This document shows, piece after piece, positions 9,274-18,508 of a stretch of 64,000 nt of DNA. Source of the stretch: Anaerolineaceae bacterium (GTDB lineage: Bacteria > Chloroflexota > Anaerolineae > Aggregatilineales > Phototrophicaceae); NCBI GenBank assembly GCA_020634115.1, contig JACKCH010000015.1, forward strand, positions 1 through 64,000, given 5' to 3'. Positions within the stretch are counted from its first letter, which is position 1. Each line of letters begins with the position of its first letter. The position numbers and the translations under genes were made by a program. Below the pieces are notes generated by a model. It worked only from the letters and a program-made list of their open reading frames with translations. It was not told the origin of the DNA and did no database searches.

Positions 9274-10929
9274 ATGACCTCTTCTATTCCCCGTATGTCG
9301 CGCCGGGATTTTCTTCGTGCTATGGCGGTAAGTGGCAGCGGTCTGGCATTCTCCGGCGCACTGGGGCCGGGGATCATGAGCGTCCTGGCCCAGGGAACAG
9401 TAAATCCTGCCGTTGACCTTACACTGTACACCTCCGGCTGGCCGATGGATTTACCGTTAGCCGACCCCCAGCCCGGCACGTTCGCGGCGGGCTATGCTAA
9501 AGCCTGGCAGGCCTGGCTCGATATGAACCCCGGCGTCAAGGTAGAGCAGATTGAATTCAACCCCTGGGATGCCGCCGGTTTGCGGACGGCAATCGCGGGT
9601 GGCACTGCGCCTTTCACATACCCGATTGGCGTTATGGGCAGTTGGAATGTGGCCGGTATCCAGGCCGCTTTCGCAACCGGCGCATTTGCCGACATCACCG
9701 AAGCTTTCAACAAATACAATATTCTGGATATGCTCGACTCCCGCGTCGCCGCCAGCACGGCGCGCTGGAAAACGGGAGATCGCGTTTTTGGCATTCCTTA
9801 TGAAGTTGTTTCCAGCCAGGGATACTTCTATAACCGTAGTCACCTGGAAGAAATCGGGATTGACCGCATCCCCATGACCTGGACATGGCAGGACATGCGT
9901 GAATGGGCGCTCAAACTCACCACCCCGGATCGTAAAGGTCTGGCGATGGCCGCCTACGCGCTCAACTGGATTCTGCCGTCTTACGGGGTTGGCTTCGATG
10001 GTCTTGTCTCCCGCTACCCGGTGCCGGGGCGCAGTTTCAACTGGCGCTGGGACTTCACGACCTTCGCGGATGACATGGTGGAAGGCGTTGACCTGTGGCG
10101 AGGGATGTACTTCGAGGATCAGTCGGTGTTCTCCGACCCGAACTATTGGGACTTCTCGCAGAACGGCCCGCTGGCAGCCGCCTTCTATGATGGCCGCGTC
10201 TCCATGACGCCGGGCATCAGCCTGTTCTTCTCGGATATGGCGCACAAGATGAATATCACAGTGGCCGAAGCCGACCAGATGATGAGTTTCGTCCGCGCCC
10301 CGCTTGGCCCGCAGGGTTATACCCCGGAAGGGCCGATCACACCGAGCGCCTGGGCCTTCAGCCCCGATCTCAACGCTGAACAGTTGGATAAAGCGGTTTC
10401 GCTGTTCTCTCACATGCTGTTGGGCGATGGGTTTATCCAGACGATGCGGGAGATTTACGACGTGACCGGCGATCTCGGCGCGGTGGTGGGCGCGATCCGC
10501 TGGCCGTATGCCAACCGCTATTCGGACATCATCCCCGGCATTGATGGCTCACTCAAGGAAGCAGCGGGGGTCAACTACTCCGAATCGCTGGATGTCATCT
10601 TCAACCAGCCGGCCCATCCTGAAGTCGGCGCGTATATCCCGGCGGAAGTCAACAGCGGCCCCGGTGATACCCCCTGGTACGATAAAATCACCCGGTGGGC
10701 GTTCACCCGGGATGCGGTTGATGTGAAGTCGGAATCCGCTGAGATGGAAAGCATCCTGAATCAGCAGGCCGTGACCTTCCCCTCGACGGTGGATGAAAAC
10801 GCCTTTGCCGAGGGCATCAACCGGTATTACACGGATGTGGCCGCACTGCTCCAGCAGGTCGCGCCGCAGTTCTACGCGGAACGCTTCCAGCCCTTCTACG
10901 ATCTGCGGATCAAGCCGAACTTCGGCTAA
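9274..10929 (+). CDS. Tat-exported family 1 solute-binding protein
   Basis: This 551-residue protein is the extracellular binding component of a carbohydrate ABC importer. The N-terminus carries the twin-arginine signature SRRDFLRAM followed by a short hydrophobic segment, so it is probably exported folded by the Tat system. The mature part shows the usual family 1 pattern: an early TLYTSGW strand, then GIPYEV and YFYNRSHLEEIG. It is longer than the usual 400-450 residues. AAGGAG lies 7 bases before the ATG. Two permeases and ATPases follow in the same direction. Confidence 0.88.
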   Translation: MTSSIPRMSRRDFLRAMAVSGSGLAFSGALGPGIMSVLAQGTVNPAVDLTLYTSGWPMDLPLADPQPGTFAAGYAKAWQAWLDMNPGVKVEQIEFNPWDAAGLRTAIAGGTAPFTYPIGVMGSWNVAGIQAAFATGAFADITEAFNKYNILDMLDSRVAASTARWKTGDRVFGIPYEVVSSQGYFYNRSHLEEIGIDRIPMTWTWQDMREWALKLTTPDRKGLAMAAYALNWILPSYGVGFDGLVSRYPVPGRSFNWRWDFTTFADDMVEGVDLWRGMYFEDQSVFSDPNYWDFSQNGPLAAAFYDGRVSMTPGISLFFSDMAHKMNITVAEADQMMSFVRAPLGPQGYTPEGPITPSAWAFSPDLNAEQLDKAVSLFSHMLLGDGFIQTMREIYDVTGDLGAVVGAIRWPYANRYSDIIPGIDGSLKEAAGVNYSESLDVIFNQPAHPEVGAYIPAEVNSGPGDTPWYDKITRWAFTRDAVDVKSESAEMESILNQQAVTFPSTVDENAFAEGINRYYTDVAALLQQVAPQFYAERFQPFYDLRIKPNFG

Positions 10930-10951
10930 GAGGCAATTGTCAGGGTTTTAC

Positions 10952-10985
10952 AGGTGTAGGGGAGGGTCTCAGACCCTCCCTATGG
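10952..10985. repeat. Dispersed palindromic repeat, GTAGGGG type
   Basis: A perfect 10-bp palindrome, GGGAGGGTCT and AGACCCTCCC around one C (10960-10980), is preceded by TGTAGG. It matches the pattern of other short palindromes in this window (38149, 42646, 63574, 63629). It lies between a solute-binding gene and its permease genes. Confidence 0.6.
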
Positions 10986-11082
10986 AAAACTGAGAAATTT
11001 ACGACAGGACGGAGCAAGACACCGTTCCCCCGTTATGGCGTTGCCGGCGCAACGGGGAGAAATTAAGTGAAAGAGAAGTACG

Positions 11083-11997
11083 ATGACTGCTCAGGTTGAA
11101 ACGCTTAATAGCCCGACCACACCAGCGGCCCCGCCTGATGTGCGCCGCCGCCGCCGTATCCAGATTGGGATTTTTGTGGTTCCGGCATTCCTGTTTCAGT
11201 TCTTCTGGGGCTGGTATCCGCTGATAGTCGCCCTGTTCCTCAGCATGACCGATGCGCCGCTGCGTGGGGCGATGACATTTCGCGGCCTGGATAATTACAA
11301 CCGCCTGCTGCTTGACCCCCTGGTGCCGATGGCCTTCCGTGTCACCCTGATTTACGCGGGGATGTCCATTCTGCTGACATTTTTTATTCCCATTTTTGTC
11401 TCGATCTTACTGCTCGAAATGCCGCCCCGCGTCATGCGGGTGATGATGCTGTTGTGGTTCCTGCCCCTCAGCGGCATCGCTAGCACGCTCTTCTGGCAGT
11501 ACCTCTACAACGAGCAGTTCGGGGTGTTCCAATACGTGGCAACAGCGGTCTTAGGAATGCCTCCGCAGTCCTTCCTCAGCAGTCAGGATTGGGTGTTATT
11601 CTGGTTGATTGTCCCCGGCATTCTGCTCTACGGGCCGGGCCTTTACTACCTGACCGGTCTGCAAAGCATCCCGCGCTCGTACTACGAAGCTGCCGAGATT
11701 GAAGGGGCGGGTTTCTGGCGCAAAATCTGGACGATCTCACTGCCGCGTCTGCGCCCGATCATCGCCATGACGCTGCTGTTCGCCATTATCGGCTCACTAC
11801 AGGAATTCGCGTTCCCTGATCTGCTCACGCATGGCGGCCCGAACGGAGCCAGCCGAACCGTCGTGATGTACATCATGGACATTCTGAATCACGCCCGGTA
11901 TGGGGACGCGACGGCGCTGGCCTGTCTGTTGTTCGCGCTCATTATGATAATCACCCTGATCTATCGTGTCGTCTTCCAGGCCGACCCGGATAAATAA
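11083..11997 (+). CDS. Carbohydrate ABC transporter permease, MalF/UgpA type
   Basis: This 304-residue membrane protein has six or so predicted helices, the first near residues 28-50. The EAA loop that contacts the ATPase reads EAAEIEGAGFWRKIW near residue 205. It should pair with the next permease to form the channel for the substrate delivered by the solute-binding protein at 9274. Start ATG 11083 has only a weak AGAGAAG site. Confidence 0.9.
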   Translation: MTAQVETLNSPTTPAAPPDVRRRRRIQIGIFVVPAFLFQFFWGWYPLIVALFLSMTDAPLRGAMTFRGLDNYNRLLLDPLVPMAFRVTLIYAGMSILLTFFIPIFVSILLLEMPPRVMRVMMLLWFLPLSGIASTLFWQYLYNEQFGVFQYVATAVLGMPPQSFLSSQDWVLFWLIVPGILLYGPGLYYLTGLQSIPRSYYEAAEIEGAGFWRKIWTISLPRLRPIIAMTLLFAIIGSLQEFAFPDLLTHGGPNGASRTVVMYIMDILNHARYGDATALACLLFALIMIITLIYRVVFQADPDK

Positions 11998-12020
11998 ACC
12001 GGAAAACAGGAGTCAACGCT

Positions 12021-13034
12021 ATGAGTCTTTTTCCCGTTGTTGGACGCAAGCAGCCCCGCCTGCGGTTTGCCTGGTGGATGGTCGTCGCCCTGCTGTGCCT
12101 GGGCGTCTTTATGCACCTCATCCCGTTTTTCATCATGATTAGTACCTCCTTCAAACCGGCAACTGAAGCGATGGCGATGCCGCCCACGCTCCTGCCCAAA
12201 GAGCCAACCCTGGCCGGGTGGAATCTGGTGCTGAATATGGCGGCAGAGGCCAAAACCCTGATCTCCCAACCGTTAGGGGTGTACTTCCTGAATTCGGTGA
12301 TTATGACCGTCGGCACGCTGCTGATTTCCATCCCGATCACGTCCATGTCGGCGTATGCCACCAGTAAGCTCCTGAAGGGCCGGAGCGCCCGCTTCATGTT
12401 CATTTTCTTCATCGGCACGCTGATGCTGCCGGGGATCGTGACGCTCATTCCTTCCTATCTGCTGACCCGCAATTTCCCCTTTCCGCTGCCTGTAGCCCCA
12501 GTGATCCCCGGAACGGATACGGCGTTTCCCACCATCCGTATCTGGAACACCTTCCTGGCGATCATTATTCCGGGCGGGTTCAGCGCGGGCAACTTCCTGC
12601 TGTTCAAGGGTTTCTTTGATGGAATCCCCGACTCAATCATCAACGCGGCGCGGGTGGACGGCGGTTCGGAATTCAACATTTTCCGCCGGATTATCCTGCC
12701 GATGAGTATCCCGGTATTCGCCGTGACGATCTACTTCCAGTTCAGTGGCACCTGGGATAGCTACCTCTGGCCGCTGGTCGTGATCCAGGATAGCAAAATC
12801 GCGCCGCTGACACTGGCTATCCGGCGGCTGGTGGACGCCTTCACCTACGCCGGGACGACCAACGCGCAGACGGCCCTGGGGCAGTCAGCCAACGTCTCGA
12901 ACCTGGTTGACCAGGGGCTTTCGTGGAACGGGTTGATGGTGTTAGGCTTGCTCCAGGCGATCCCGGTGTTTATCTTTTTCATCATCGTGCGCGAGTACCT
13001 GATGAAGGGTGTTCGTATCCAGGGATTGAAATAA
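12021..13034 (+). CDS. Carbohydrate ABC transporter permease, MalG/UgpE type
   Basis: This 337-residue membrane protein is the partner permease. Hydrophobic segments start near residue 18, and the EAA-type loop reads NAARVDGGSEFNIFRRIILP. The protein is longer than most MalG-type permeases because of an extended loop near residues 150-175. AGGAG lies 8 bases upstream of the ATG. The stop is one base from the start of the first ATPase. Confidence 0.9.
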   Translation: MSLFPVVGRKQPRLRFAWWMVVALLCLGVFMHLIPFFIMISTSFKPATEAMAMPPTLLPKEPTLAGWNLVLNMAAEAKTLISQPLGVYFLNSVIMTVGTLLISIPITSMSAYATSKLLKGRSARFMFIFFIGTLMLPGIVTLIPSYLLTRNFPFPLPVAPVIPGTDTAFPTIRIWNTFLAIIIPGGFSAGNFLLFKGFFDGIPDSIINAARVDGGSEFNIFRRIILPMSIPVFAVTIYFQFSGTWDSYLWPLVVIQDSKIAPLTLAIRRLVDAFTYAGTTNAQTALGQSANVSNLVDQGLSWNGLMVLGLLQAIPVFIFFIIVREYLMKGVRIQGLK

Positions 13035-13035
13035 C

Positions 13036-14160
13036 ATGAGCAGTGTCAGGCTGGAAAATATCATCAAGTACTATGAACCGACGAATCTGGTCGGCAATGA
13101 GCCGCGTGTCCCCGCGCTGGATCACATTTCCCTGGAAATCCACGATGGCGAGACGGTGAGCGTGGTTGGCCCGTCAGGATGCGGCAAAAGCACATTTCTG
13201 AAGGCCATCGCCGGGCTGGAATTCCCCGATAGCGGGCAGATTTTCTATAATAACGGCGATGTAACGCACATCCCGCCGCAGGAACGCGGCGTCGGCATGG
13301 TCTTTCAGGATTACGCCCTCTACCCCAGCCGTGAGGGACAGGGCAACCTGAGCTACTACTTCGAGGTGCGGAAGAAGACCGAAGCGGAAAAAGAACAGCG
13401 CCTGCGCGAAACCGCTGAAATGATGGGCATCGGCTTTGATTTGCTGTTGAGCCGCAACGTAGACACGCTTTCCGGCGGCGAACGGCAGCGCGTCGGCATC
13501 GCCCGGTGTATCGTGCGTGACCCGAACGTCTTTCTGATGGACGAGCCAATCTGCAACCTCGACGCCAAACTGCGCGAACGCACCCGCATCGAAATGAAAC
13601 GCCTGCTGACCAAGTTCGGCATCACCACCATCTACGTCACCCACGACCAGCAGGAAGCGATTTTCATGGGTGACCGGATTGTCGTGATGCGGGCGGGGCG
13701 GGTCGAACAGTTCGACACCTTTGACGCGCTGTACTATACCCCGGCGAATCTGTTTGTCGCGTCGCTCATCGGCACACCGCCGATCAGCATCCTGCGAGTT
13801 CAACTCGGCGGCGACATGCTCCGGTCTGAGGATGGCACATCCTGGATCATCCCGCATGACCTGATGAATGAACTGCCGGCGGGTGCGCTGCGCCTGGGGA
13901 TACGGCCCGAAGGCTGGCTGGTTTCGCTCCAGGCCGGCGAGGGCGTCCCCATGAATGTCACCCATATCGAGCGCCTGTACACCGAACGGGCGGCTTTCGT
14001 GCATGGGAATCTGGCCGGGTCGCCGGTGAATGCGCTGGTATCGCTCGATTTCGCGGACGTGAAGCAGGTCTTTTTACAGCCGGACTGGGAACGCGCCTAC
14101 TTCTTCCACGCTACTGAGGAAACACCGCTGCGACTGCCCGGTGTTCCCGACCTGTTCTGA
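13036..14160 (+). CDS. Sugar ABC transporter ATPase, first of three
   Basis: This 374-residue protein is an importer ATPase of the MalK/UgpC/MsmX group. It shows Walker A GPSGCGKST (about residue 44), the Q-loop VFQDYALYP, the signature LSGGERQR and Walker B VFLMDEP. After about residue 240 there is a C-terminal regulatory beta-domain of the MalK type. It starts one base after the permease stop, so it is coupled to it. Two further ATPases of the same type follow. Confidence 0.93.
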   Translation: MSSVRLENIIKYYEPTNLVGNEPRVPALDHISLEIHDGETVSVVGPSGCGKSTFLKAIAGLEFPDSGQIFYNNGDVTHIPPQERGVGMVFQDYALYPSREGQGNLSYYFEVRKKTEAEKEQRLRETAEMMGIGFDLLLSRNVDTLSGGERQRVGIARCIVRDPNVFLMDEPICNLDAKLRERTRIEMKRLLTKFGITTIYVTHDQQEAIFMGDRIVVMRAGRVEQFDTFDALYYTPANLFVASLIGTPPISILRVQLGGDMLRSEDGTSWIIPHDLMNELPAGALRLGIRPEGWLVSLQAGEGVPMNVTHIERLYTERAAFVHGNLAGSPVNALVSLDFADVKQVFLQPDWERAYFFHATEETPLRLPGVPDLF

Positions 14161-14177
14161 ACGGAGAAGATGGTTTT

Positions 14178-15299
14178 ATGGCTTCAATAACAATCCGTCA
14201 TCTGACGAAACAGTTTGACACCAAGACCGCCGTGAATGATGTCAACATTGAGTTAGGCGAACACGAATTTCTGGTGCTGGTCGGGCCTTCCGGGTGCGGG
14301 AAAACAACCACACTGCGGATGCTGGCCGGGTTAGAACCGGCCACCAGCGGCGATATTATCTTCGGGGAAAAACGGGTCAATGACATCCGCCCCAAGCAGC
14401 GTAACGTGGCGATGGTTTTTCAGGACTACGCGGTTTTCCCGCATCTGACCGTCTACGATAACATCGCCTATGGTCTGCGTTCCCGCCGCGCCCCACGCAG
14501 TCTGATTCAGGAGCGCGTGCCAACCGCCGCTAAAACCTTCCGCATTGACCATCTGCTCAAGCGCAAGCCGCGCCAGTTAAGCGGTGGCGAACGCCAGCGT
14601 GTGGCGCTCTCGCGGGCGATGGTGCGGGATGCCGACCTGTTCCTTTACGACGAACCGCTCTCGAACCTGGACGCCCAACTGCGGCATCAGGCGCGGGAAG
14701 ACATTATGGCGCTGCACCAGATTAAGCAGAAACCGAGCGTTTACGTCACCCATGACCAGTCCGAAGCGATGGCGATGGGGGATCGAATCGCCGTCATGCG
14801 CGATGGCAGGATTGAACAGATCGGCACGGGCAGCGACCTGTACGAACGCCCCGCCAATCTGTTCGTGGCCTATTTTATCGGTACGCCCAGCATCAACCTG
14901 TTTGCCGTCTCCCTCCAACAAGACGGTGATGCCCTGTTCGCAGTGAATCCCGGCTTGCGCGTGCGCCTGCCAGAGTCGGCGCAGATGCAGTTACAGCGAT
15001 ACACCGGCAAAACGGTCAAAATGGGTCTGCGCCCGGAAGACCTGCATGTGCCCAAGTTAGCGCCCTTCCCGGTTTCCGAGGATAACCAGACCGAAGGGGT
15101 GGTCAACGTGATCGAGCCATCTTCAACCGGCTGCGCGGTCTATCTGAGTTCAATTGAACCCGAACCACAGGATTTCACGGCCACCTTCCGTACCCGGCTG
15201 CCGGCATCTTACCTGGGGAAAGAGATTCCGCTGGCGCTTAACCTGGAAAAAGCGCATTTCTTCGACCCGGAAAGCGGCGATTCGCTGCTCAAGCGTTGA
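14178..15299 (+). CDS. Sugar ABC transporter ATPase, second of three
   Basis: This 373-residue MalK/UgpC-type ATPase has Walker A GPSGCGKTT, Q-loop VFQDYAVFP, signature LSGGERQR and Walker B LFLYDEP, plus a C-terminal regulatory domain. It follows the first ATPase by 17 bases and is clearly a diverged paralogue rather than a copy. Either the two form a heterodimer or each serves a different permease pair. GGAG lies 11 bases before the ATG. Confidence 0.93.
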   Translation: MASITIRHLTKQFDTKTAVNDVNIELGEHEFLVLVGPSGCGKTTTLRMLAGLEPATSGDIIFGEKRVNDIRPKQRNVAMVFQDYAVFPHLTVYDNIAYGLRSRRAPRSLIQERVPTAAKTFRIDHLLKRKPRQLSGGERQRVALSRAMVRDADLFLYDEPLSNLDAQLRHQAREDIMALHQIKQKPSVYVTHDQSEAMAMGDRIAVMRDGRIEQIGTGSDLYERPANLFVAYFIGTPSINLFAVSLQQDGDALFAVNPGLRVRLPESAQMQLQRYTGKTVKMGLRPEDLHVPKLAPFPVSEDNQTEGVVNVIEPSSTGCAVYLSSIEPEPQDFTATFRTRLPASYLGKEIPLALNLEKAHFFDPESGDSLLKR

Positions 15300-15306
15300 G
15301 GATGCC

Positions 15307-15999
15307 ATGCCTTTTTTCGATGATTCCGGCCCGCGTATTGAGGAAGCCGATGGCCCGCTCACCCGGTCATTCGCCCTGCTGCGCGAACAGCTTGAGCGCA
15401 TGATCGGCCTGAACCTGCTGTGGGTTGCCCAGGGGCTGCCGCTGCTATTAGCCTGGGCATTCCCGCTGCCGGACATCCTGCGCCTGGTGTTCACCCTCTA
15501 TAGTGCGCTGGCGATTCCCCCGGCGACGGCGGCGGTGTTCGGCGTGCTGCGTGAGGTGACACAGGGCGAGCCTGTCGGGTGGGCGTTGATCGCTGAAAAC
15601 GTCCGCACACACTTTAAATCCGGCCTGCTCAAACTCATGCCGCTGTACAGCCTGTTTTTCTGGCTGGGGGCGCTGGCGATTCTGGCGGAAGATCAGGGCT
15701 GGTTTATCGTGGATGTGGCCGTACGTCTGTTACTGCTTCTGGTGCTGCTGGTTTCACTTTACTGGGGGCCGTTGCTCGTCGCCTATCCCGAATGGTCACT
15801 TCTGCGGGTGCTGCGCCGGGCTGGCCGCCTGTGCTGGCACAACCTGGGGCATACCCTGCTGTTGGGCGTGTTCTCCCTGGCGGCGGCGCTGCTGGGCATG
15901 ATTTCTATCGCCGGGATGGTGCTGATTGTGCCCACCCTGGTGATGCTTTTCCAAACCGAATATTACGCTGTGCTTGAACCGGAACGATCCGAGGCGTGA
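15307..15999 (+). CDS. YesL-like (DUF624) membrane protein
   Basis: This 230-residue protein has about five hydrophobic segments (near residues 38-60, 60-80, 115-130, 140-160 and 185-210) and the overall pattern of the YesL/DUF624 family. Family members occur in sugar ABC transporter operons, but their biochemical role is not established. ATG 15307 is chosen over longer in-frame starts because GAGG lies 5 bases upstream and the longer frame would overlap the second ATPase. The stop TGA is 11 bases before the third ATPase. Confidence 0.65.
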   Translation: MPFFDDSGPRIEEADGPLTRSFALLREQLERMIGLNLLWVAQGLPLLLAWAFPLPDILRLVFTLYSALAIPPATAAVFGVLREVTQGEPVGWALIAENVRTHFKSGLLKLMPLYSLFFWLGALAILAEDQGWFIVDVAVRLLLLLVLLVSLYWGPLLVAYPEWSLLRVLRRAGRLCWHNLGHTLLLGVFSLAAALLGMISIAGMVLIVPTLVMLFQTEYYAVLEPERSEA

Positions 16000-16010
16000 A
16001 AGGAACTGCA

Positions 16011-17126
16011 ATGGCCGTTCTCGAAATTCAGAATCTTAATAAAAGCTACGGCCAGAACCTGGTGCTGCGCGACATCAATCTGACTGTGCCGGAGGGCGAA
16101 TTTTTCGTTGTGCTGGGGCCTTCCGGCGGCGGCAAAAGTACCCTGCTGCGCGTCCTGTGCGGTATCGAACCCGCCGACACCGGCGTGATCTCCCTGGCCG
16201 GGCGTGAAATCACCCACCTGCCACCGCGTGAACGCAATATCGGCATGGTGTTCCAGGACTACGGCCTGTATCCCCACATGAACGCCTGGGATAACATCGC
16301 CTACGGACTGGAAGCCCGCAAGATGCCCAAGAATATGATCGAGGAGCGGATTAAGACCGCCGCCGAAAAACTGGGTATTACCCCCTTGCTCCAGCGCGTG
16401 ATCGTTGATCTTTCCGGCGGGGAGCAGCAGCGGGTGGCGCTGGCGCGGGCGCTGGCGAAGGACGCCGATCTCTATCTGTTTGATGAGCCGCTTTCTAACC
16501 TCGATCCCAAGCTGCGGGTACAGGCGCGGCGCGATATTCTCATGGTACACCGGGAGAAGCACAAGCCCACGCTGTACGTCACGCATGACCAGACCGAGGC
16601 CCTCGCCAGCGGGGATCGCATCGGCATCATTGCGCGAGGCCAGTTACAGCAGGTCGGCACGGCGGACGACTTAATCCAGCACCCCGCGAACACGTTTGTC
16701 GCCAGTTTTATTGGTTCGCCCTCTATGAACCTGGTCACTGCTACCTTGGCGTTTGACAGTGACCGGAATGCCTATACCGTGCAGTTTGCCGGGCAAGTCC
16801 CGGTGCGGCTGCCAGCCCACTGGAATGACCGGCTGAGCGCCTATAACAAGACGGCAGTCGTCCTGGGCATCCCGGCGACGGCCTTCCTGCTGGGTAATAC
16901 GGAGGCTTCCGCGAATGCCGGTGGCTACGTGCAGGGGGAAGTCGAAAATGAAGAAGGGCTGATTGGCGAGATCATCGTGATGTTCAAAATAGAGGAGGGA
17001 ACATCACTGGCGGCGATTTTCCAGAGCATGGACGATCTGGAATTCCCGATTGGTAGCTCAATCCGCCTGGGTATAGACAGCGAGCAATTGTCCCTGTTCG
17101 ACTTCCAGACCGAAACAGCTCTTTAG
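16011..17126 (+). CDS. Sugar ABC transporter ATPase, third of three
   Basis: This 371-residue MalK/UgpC-type ATPase has Walker A GPSGGGKST, Q-loop VFQDYGLYP, signature LSGGEQQR and Walker B LYLFDEP. The C-terminal half holds the usual regulatory domain. ATG 16011 is preferred because AAAGGA lies about 7 bases upstream; a GTG at 15996 overlaps the previous stop. It closes the operon. A solute importer lacking an ATPase lies just downstream on the other strand and might borrow this one. Confidence 0.92.
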   Translation: MAVLEIQNLNKSYGQNLVLRDINLTVPEGEFFVVLGPSGGGKSTLLRVLCGIEPADTGVISLAGREITHLPPRERNIGMVFQDYGLYPHMNAWDNIAYGLEARKMPKNMIEERIKTAAEKLGITPLLQRVIVDLSGGEQQRVALARALAKDADLYLFDEPLSNLDPKLRVQARRDILMVHREKHKPTLYVTHDQTEALASGDRIGIIARGQLQQVGTADDLIQHPANTFVASFIGSPSMNLVTATLAFDSDRNAYTVQFAGQVPVRLPAHWNDRLSAYNKTAVVLGIPATAFLLGNTEASANAGGYVQGEVENEEGLIGEIIVMFKIEEGTSLAAIFQSMDDLEFPIGSSIRLGIDSEQLSLFDFQTETAL

Positions 17127-17455
17127 TGAAGCTTCCACCAAATAACCACCATTGTTTTCAGGGATGAGACCGAGATAGGGTGGCACTTTTCAATGATTTG
17201 GTAAGAGTGCAGGGGATAAACCTTGCGCTTTTAATTGGCAATCATGTCAATCCCAGCCAGCATGTACAGTGTTCATGGTTCCTCACCCGAACACACACCT
17301 CAATACCGTCCTTTGTTGTCAAACTAACCGTAGTACAGGTAAATATTCGAGTTTCAATTCAGTTTGAACAGCGCTCTTTAGCCCCCAGCACAGCTCGTCT
17401 GTTTATGCCTTCTGCGTAGAGGAAGCGAGTTGCCACGAATCGGAGACAACACCTG
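17127..17455. other. Intergenic gap between converging operons
   Basis: This stretch lies between the third ATPase (plus strand) and the zinc dehydrogenase (minus strand), whose stops face each other. I see no convincing gene, terminator or RNA. An open frame at 17180-17419 has no ribosome-binding site or family resemblance. Confidence 0.5.
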
Positions 17456-18472
17456 TTACACCAAGACCACTCCCTTGATACCCTCATAGCGACTGGATGC
17501 CTGCAGCGCGTCTTCGATGCTGTCCAGGCTGGTCGTATGTGTAAACATGTCCTTCAAGACGTTATCATTTTGGGCCAGAACATCCAGCGCCTGGCGGAAA
17601 TGCTGTGGGCCAAACCCAAAAGTACCCAGAATACGGATTTCATCATAGTGGATGCGGTTGACCGGCAATGTGAGCATGGCATCTTTTGGCATCCCCGCGA
17701 AGATGTTGACCGCGCCACCTTTTGCCACAAGCTCTAACGCTTCCTGGACGACATCCGCATTGCCGACGGATACGATAATCTTTTCCGGGCCGTATGGTGT
17801 GTGGAGTTTCAGTTCATCAACCAGGTTTTGTGTGGAAACATCAATCACGACATCCGCGACTTTTCGGGCGAAACCCAGGCGGTGTGGTGTGATACCGCTG
17901 AGGATAACCGGCGAAGCTCCCAGAGCCTTGCCAAGTACCGCCTGCAATAATCCCATTGGGCCATCACCCATAATGAGCAATGACTGTCCGGCACGCAGAT
18001 CAAGCGCTTCCAGACCGTGAATACAACATGCCAGAGGCTCTGTCAGCGAGGCGGTCATGAAGTCCAGGTTATCGGGCAGCTTGAACAGAGCCTGATCCGC
18101 GATCCTCCTGGGGATACGTACCATCTCTGCGAATCCGCCGGGGTCCATGGAGGACTCAAACAAATCCTCACACAGGCTGTAATGACCTTGCCTGCACGCC
18201 TCACAGGACAGGCAAGGCGCATACGGGGCGGCCACAACCCGATCCCCGGTTGCAAAATCAGGACGCCGCGATTCGACAACGACTCCGGCCACTTCATGTC
18301 CCAGGACGCTGCCCGGCGGGATAAGAGGATGGCCGCGAACATAGGTTTTTACATCCGTTCCACAGATACCGCACGCCCTCATAGCAACCAGAACCTCGCC
18401 ATCGTTACAGATTGGTTCTGGCAAGTTCTCAATAGTAATACTCCGTGGCCCGTGATACCTTGCTGCTTTCAT
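17456..18472 (-). CDS. Zinc-dependent medium-chain dehydrogenase
   Basis: This 338-residue protein belongs to the sorbitol/threonine dehydrogenase branch of the MDR family and should oxidise a secondary alcohol with NAD. Catalytic zinc ligands are seen in CGICGTD (about C38) and GHE (about residue 60). Four structural-zinc cysteines occur in CLSCEACRQGHYSLC. The Rossmann fingerprint is GDGPMG. It is the last gene of a minus-strand operon with a sugar importer, an aldolase and a kinase, so it probably oxidises the imported polyol or sugar. Confidence 0.88.
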   Translation of the reverse strand: MKAARYHGPRSITIENLPEPICNDGEVLVAMRACGICGTDVKTYVRGHPLIPPGSVLGHEVAGVVVESRRPDFATGDRVVAAPYAPCLSCEACRQGHYSLCEDLFESSMDPGGFAEMVRIPRRIADQALFKLPDNLDFMTASLTEPLACCIHGLEALDLRAGQSLLIMGDGPMGLLQAVLGKALGASPVILSGITPHRLGFARKVADVVIDVSTQNLVDELKLHTPYGPEKIIVSVGNADVVQEALELVAKGGAVNIFAGMPKDAMLTLPVNRIHYDEIRILGTFGFGPQHFRQALDVLAQNDNVLKDMFTHTTSLDSIEDALQASSRYEGIKGVVLV

Positions 18473-18508
18473 AAATTTCCGACCTTGTTATAGTACCACT
18501 TTGCGAAA

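Noticed and set aside
17180..17419. 79-codon open frame after the third ATPase
   Set aside because: No ribosome-binding site, no recognisable domain and poor codon pattern.
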